In this document: in pieces, positions 22,359 through 25,143 of the stretch
How the letters are laid out: every line of letters starts with the position of its first letter
Numbering within the stretch: position 1 is the stretch's first letter
Assembly: GCA_900757235.1 (NCBI GenBank)
Contig: CAAENB010000115.1
Coordinates: forward strand, 1-25,143
Source of the DNA: an uncultured Collinsella sp.
Lineage (GTDB): Bacteria > Actinomycetota > Coriobacteriia > Coriobacteriales > Coriobacteriaceae
Direction of reading: 5' to 3'
DNA: 25,143 nucleotides
The notes under the pieces: model-generated
What the model was told of the DNA's origin: nothing
Seen by the model: only the letters and a program-made list of their open reading frames with translations
The model's database searches: none
Program-made: the position numbers and the translations under genes

Positions 22359-23096
22359 CTATGCGCCGATGGCGCCGCCGCAGTATTCGCAGCGCCCACT
22401 GGCATAGGGAATGGTGGTGGCTCCGCAGAAGGGGCAGGTCACCGCGGTCTTGGGGGCCTTGGCGGCCACGACGCTGTCGCGCGTCTCCTGGCGCAGCTGC
22501 ACCAGCGCGTCGCGGACCTCGGTTGCCTGGCGCTTGGCCTCGCGGTATTCGATGGAGCCGCGCTGATCGATGGTGGAGTCGTTTACGCGCAGGTTGATCT
22601 CGGTAAAGTACGGCGTGTTGACGTGGATGGTCAGATTAAAGTCGTAATCCAGGTCGTAGCGCGGCGGGTTGTAGCTCTCGCGCTCGCCGTCCTTGGTCTC
22701 GCGATAGATTTCGGTGCGATGCTCGTCGATATCCATATCGCAGCCGAGTACCTGCGAGAACTCGATGATGTCGGGATTGGCGTCGCGCCAGCGGCTCTGC
22801 GAGGTGATGATCAGCAGGCCCGCGTCCTCATCGAGCATGATGTTGGTGCGCCCGGCAGAAAGCGTGCGCGTGGGGTTGAACGACGCCAAGCGCTCGGCAT
22901 TGGCCTCGCGGTAGGCGAGCTGCTCGCGGATATCGTCCGCGGTGCTGGAGCGATAGCCGTGAAAGTAGGGGGAGAGCTTGCCGGCGCACTCTTTGCACAG
23001 GTAGCCTTCATTGATTTTTGTCTTACCTAGAAGTCCCAGCTCGGTACCGCAAATCGCGCACTCTTTCTTCTCGAACATCTTGTCAAAGAAGCCCAT
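22359..23096 (-). CDS. DUF4428-like zinc-binding protein with N- and C-terminal ribbons
   Basis: 245 residues. The N-terminal DUF4428-like knuckle has Cys 13/16 and Cys 34/37 (KECAICGTELG, YLCKECAGKLS). The middle (about 70-190) is a beta-rich domain with TNIMLDEDAGLLIITSQSRW and LTIHVNTPYFTEINLRVND, as seen in short-chain or PH-like accessory proteins. A second ribbon, TCPFCGATTIPYASGRCEYC, ends the protein. No membrane segment or signal peptide is seen. It is first in the three-gene minus-strand operon; GGGAGG lies before ATG 23096. All three products carry zinc ribbons at one or both ends, which suggests they assemble together. Confidence 0.8.
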   Translation of the reverse strand: MGFFDKMFEKKECAICGTELGLLGKTKINEGYLCKECAGKLSPYFHGYRSSTADDIREQLAYREANAERLASFNPTRTLSAGRTNIMLDEDAGLLIITSQSRWRDANPDIIEFSQVLGCDMDIDEHRTEIYRETKDGERESYNPPRYDLDYDFNLTIHVNTPYFTEINLRVNDSTIDQRGSIEYREAKRQATEVRDALVQLRQETRDSVVAAKAPKTAVTCPFCGATTIPYASGRCEYCGGAIGA

Positions 23097-23193
23097 GGCT
23101 GCCTCCCATCAACTGGTAGCGTGTGTCACTTTTGATGATGGGGGAGTGCGCAGCCTTTCACGATACCCAGACGGCTCAACGAGTCTCCACAAC

Positions 23194-23278
23194 TGGGACA
23201 CATGGCCCATTTTTCCTACTCATTGGGGACGTACTTAAATGAGTGAAACTACTCATTTAAGTACGTCCCCAATGAGTG
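23194..23278. repeat. Back-to-back 29-base repeats forming a long perfect palindrome (locus B)
   Basis: Copy 4 (23217-23245) and its inverted copy 5 (23250-23278) are separated by four bases, AAAC, and pair over almost the full 29 bases. TGGGACACATGGCCC plus a T run (23194-23214) precedes them, as a related module does at 14556. The palindrome lies upstream of the minus-strand zinc-ribbon operon. 23097-23193 shows only the ribosome site and a weak CCCATCA/TGATGGG hairpin. Confidence 0.9.
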
Positions 23279-23280
23279 CT

Positions 23281-23409
23281 CGCAGAATGAGAGTGGATAA
23301 TCTCCCGTTTTTGGCCTGTGTGCAGGCTCAAAGTGGGAGATTATCCACTCTCGTCATTTGGGTGTCCAAAAATCCCCGCTCGTTTGGCGCCTGGGGACAC
23401 TCTTTGTCG
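23281..23409 (+). repeat. 105-base hairpin repeat, copy B, plus GGGGACAC module
   Basis: 23281-23385 matches copy A with seven differences; the 18-base arms (23289-23306 and 23335-23352) are unchanged. CCTGGGGACACTCTTTGTCG follows at 23390-23409. In this copy the unit lies just downstream of the palindrome and between the divergent ends of two minus-strand transcripts. 23410-23444 shows nothing else. Confidence 0.9.
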
Positions 23410-23444
23410 AATGCGGCGGCTGCCGAATGTGGGCGCCGTCCTTG

Positions 23445-24956
23445 CTATGCCACGGTTACGGCGACCTGGGCGTAGCGGGTGCAGGGGCGCTCGGCGCGCG
23501 TCTGCACGGTAAGGGTGAGCACAAGGCGGTCGCCGGGCCGCGCGTCGGCGGGCACGATGAAAGCGGTGTCTACCGTGCATTCTTGCCACAGCGACAGATC
23601 CTGGGCGCCTGCATAGCTCGACGGGTCCACGGCGACATCCCAATGTGCATCGAAGCCCTTGCCGTCGGGGTCGACGATGGTCGCTGTAAGGTCGACGCGC
23701 TCGCCGGCTGTGGCGCTGCGGTCGGCCGTGGCCTCGACAACATGTGCCGGATGCGAGCAGGCTGCCGGATCATGGGCACACCATTGCGCGCGGGCGGCAA
23801 AGTCTTCCTGATAGGCACGCAGATAGGGATTGAGATTGTCGTCTGCGGGCGTGCCGATGGAGGCAAAACCGGCGGGCGCGTTCGCATCGGGATGCCCATC
23901 AAAAAACATGCGTCCCAGCAGCGTATCGAAGCCACGGTCGTCGATACCGCGCAGGCCAAACGGCAGCAGCGGAATATAGGTCATGCTGTCGCCTTCGGCC
24001 ATAAAATCGCCGCGCTCAAACTGCATCGCGGGCATGCCTTCCAGGCCCCAATCCAGACGGGCATGCTTGCCAAACTGAAAGCGCTCAGGCTCGTTTTCGT
24101 AGACCTTACCATCGCCATAGAGCATATAGCGTGCCATGAGGGGGCCGTTGCCCTGCGTGAGATTCTGCTCGGGCCAGGGAGCCTTAAACAGCGGCAGCGT
24201 ATCGGGCTGAGCTGTTTTGGCGTCGACATAGCCGCCATACATATAGGGAATACGCCAAAAGATGAGCTCGGGAAAGAGCTCGCGCCCATGGTCGAGCCAC
24301 GAGTTGTCCTGTCCCACGCCATCGGCAACGCCCATCACGCGCACCTTCTGATAGACCTGCTGCTGCACGGCGGGCCACTCGGGCGTGGCGCGATAGCGCT
24401 CGGCAATACTCATGAGGGCGCGAACGATCGTATTCATACCACCCCAGCTGAGCAACCATAACGTACGCGGATCATCATCTAAAATCGCCTGCGCAATTAC
24501 GCGAGACCCCTCAGTTTCCTCAGTCACATCACCCTCAAAGGCAACATTTCCCACAAAGGTGCGCTCGATCATCTGGGCGGGCGTGGGAAACGGCGGCTCA
24601 CCGGCAGCGGCCGCATTTGCTTGCAACTGCGGCCAAGCCTGGGCATATTCATTACTCCAGAGACTCTCAATCCAATGCTCGGGAAACGGCCGATACTCAC
24701 GAAGCTCGCCGGCTAGCGGATCGGGCTCATGAGGCACAACAGCCCACTCATAAGAGCGCCGCCCTTTGGTCCGCCAATGCGAATTCACCTCGCCGAGCGT
24801 ATGAACCCCATCCCCAAGAAAGTGATACTGCGAAGCCGTATACACCACAGCCTGAACATCAAGCAAGTTGAGATACAGAGCCAAATGAACAAGCGAGTTC
24901 ATATCGTCGACTTCCATATCGGTAGTAACAATCACCCGAGTCAACTTCTGGGACAT
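23445..24956 (-). CDS. DUF1593 nucleoside-hydrolase-like protein with C-terminal Ig-like domain
   Basis: 503 residues. The N-terminal domain resembles nucleoside hydrolases: VIVTTDMEVDDMNS (Asp 13, Glu 15, Asp 17, Asp 18) takes the place of DTDPGxDD. TLWLLSWGGMNTIVRAL corresponds to the ribose-binding ATGPLTNLA region. The last 85 residues form a beta-sandwich (VEATADRSATAGERVDLTAT onward), the Sde182-type C-terminal domain. Relatives in plant-polysaccharide degraders are usually exported, but here there is no signal peptide, so the protein should be cytoplasmic. ATG 24956 has GGAG upstream; a TTG eight codons earlier is less likely. It stands alone. Substrate is unknown; calls of cellulose-binding for this family rest on weak evidence. 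Confidence 0.8.
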   Translation of the reverse strand: MSQKLTRVIVTTDMEVDDMNSLVHLALYLNLLDVQAVVYTASQYHFLGDGVHTLGEVNSHWRTKGRRSYEWAVVPHEPDPLAGELREYRPFPEHWIESLWSNEYAQAWPQLQANAAAAGEPPFPTPAQMIERTFVGNVAFEGDVTEETEGSRVIAQAILDDDPRTLWLLSWGGMNTIVRALMSIAERYRATPEWPAVQQQVYQKVRVMGVADGVGQDNSWLDHGRELFPELIFWRIPYMYGGYVDAKTAQPDTLPLFKAPWPEQNLTQGNGPLMARYMLYGDGKVYENEPERFQFGKHARLDWGLEGMPAMQFERGDFMAEGDSMTYIPLLPFGLRGIDDRGFDTLLGRMFFDGHPDANAPAGFASIGTPADDNLNPYLRAYQEDFAARAQWCAHDPAACSHPAHVVEATADRSATAGERVDLTATIVDPDGKGFDAHWDVAVDPSSYAGAQDLSLWQECTVDTAFIVPADARPGDRLVLTLTVQTRAERPCTRYAQVAVTVA

Positions 24957-25143
24957 AGGAACAGCTCCAATCAAAATCAATTCAGCCAGTTACGCGCAAG
25001 GCAAGACGGGACCCATGCCCCCCATCGCCCGCGACCCGGCGGCCCGCCGGAAGCGGCCGACCAGCGTTTCGAACAACGTTAACTTAGGGGGGCTCTGACC
25101 TTTAGTTTTGTAAACATTCCGCAGCGCGAGCCCCGCTTATCCG
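24957..25143 (-). other. Spacer upstream of the DUF1593 gene at the window edge
   Basis: 187 bases with no gene I can support. An AT-richer patch at 25077-25125 contains GTTAAC and, on the minus strand, TGTTTACAAAACTAAAGG, which could hold the promoter or a LacI-type site because of the GTTTAC motif. The rest is GC-rich with a CCGGCGG/CCGCCGG palindrome near 25036. Confidence 0.3.

Noticed and set aside
23217..23385. Insertion sequence or MITE with terminal repeats
   Set aside because: There is no transposase, and I could not define flanking target duplications; the units look like extragenic palindromes. A MITE origin is not excluded but not supported.
25000..25143. Gene start or tRNA at the right edge
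   Set aside because: The open frames there are short and biased, and I see no cloverleaf or ribosome site that would support a gene.

Overview
The window looks like a chromosomal segment of a high-GC gut Actinomycetota, most likely Collinsella or a close relative (Coriobacteriia). This is inferred from strong G/C bias at third codon positions, the gene mix, and intergenic spacers packed with short palindromic repeats built around GGGGAC cores. I could not run a search, so the genus is a judgement. There are 17 complete protein genes and one gene end at the left edge. I see no rRNA, tRNA, CRISPR array, insertion sequence or phage gene.

Layout. (1) 1-2568: the tail of an unknown + strand gene converges on a minus-strand membrane O-acyltransferase with an SGNH domain (OatA type). 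(2) 2756-4772: ribokinase and nucleoside hydrolase in one operon, a nucleoside-to-ribose-5-phosphate salvage pair closed by a strong terminator. (3) 4821-11100: a LacI-family regulator, then a four-gene operon of L-fucose isomerase-like protein, split transketolase (two subunits) and an FGGY kinase. The spacers before the regulator and before the isomerase share an 18-bp sequence (17/18 identical) and TTTACT half sites, so the regulator probably controls itself and the operon. The gene set fits aldose to ketose to ketose phosphate to transketolase, the logic known for D-apiose, but the sugar is not proven. (4) 11177-12445: luxS and a DUF4867 protein, each with its own control region. (5) 12446-14295: a repeat-rich spacer and a GH1 6-phospho-beta-glucosidase. 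(6) 14313-23409: two loci holding a near-identical 105-bp hairpin repeat in direct orientation, about 9 kb apart. They bracket a three-gene signalling operon (membrane pseudo-kinase, histidine kinase, LuxR-type response regulator), a lipoprotein, and a minus-strand operon of three zinc-ribbon proteins, one of them SPFH/flotillin-like. (7) 23445-24956: a DUF1593 nucleoside-hydrolase-like protein on the minus strand.

How they work together. Blocks 2, 3, 5 and 7 are mainly sugar and nucleoside scavenging without a transporter in view, so uptake must be encoded elsewhere. Block 6 is an envelope-sensing and membrane-maintenance module. The most interesting items are the isomerase/transketolase/kinase pathway of unknown substrate with its inverted-repeat operator region, the zinc-ribbon/SPFH trio, the pseudo-kinase plus kinase pair, and the families of intergenic palindromes, one of which appears to merge a terminator with the luxS promoter.
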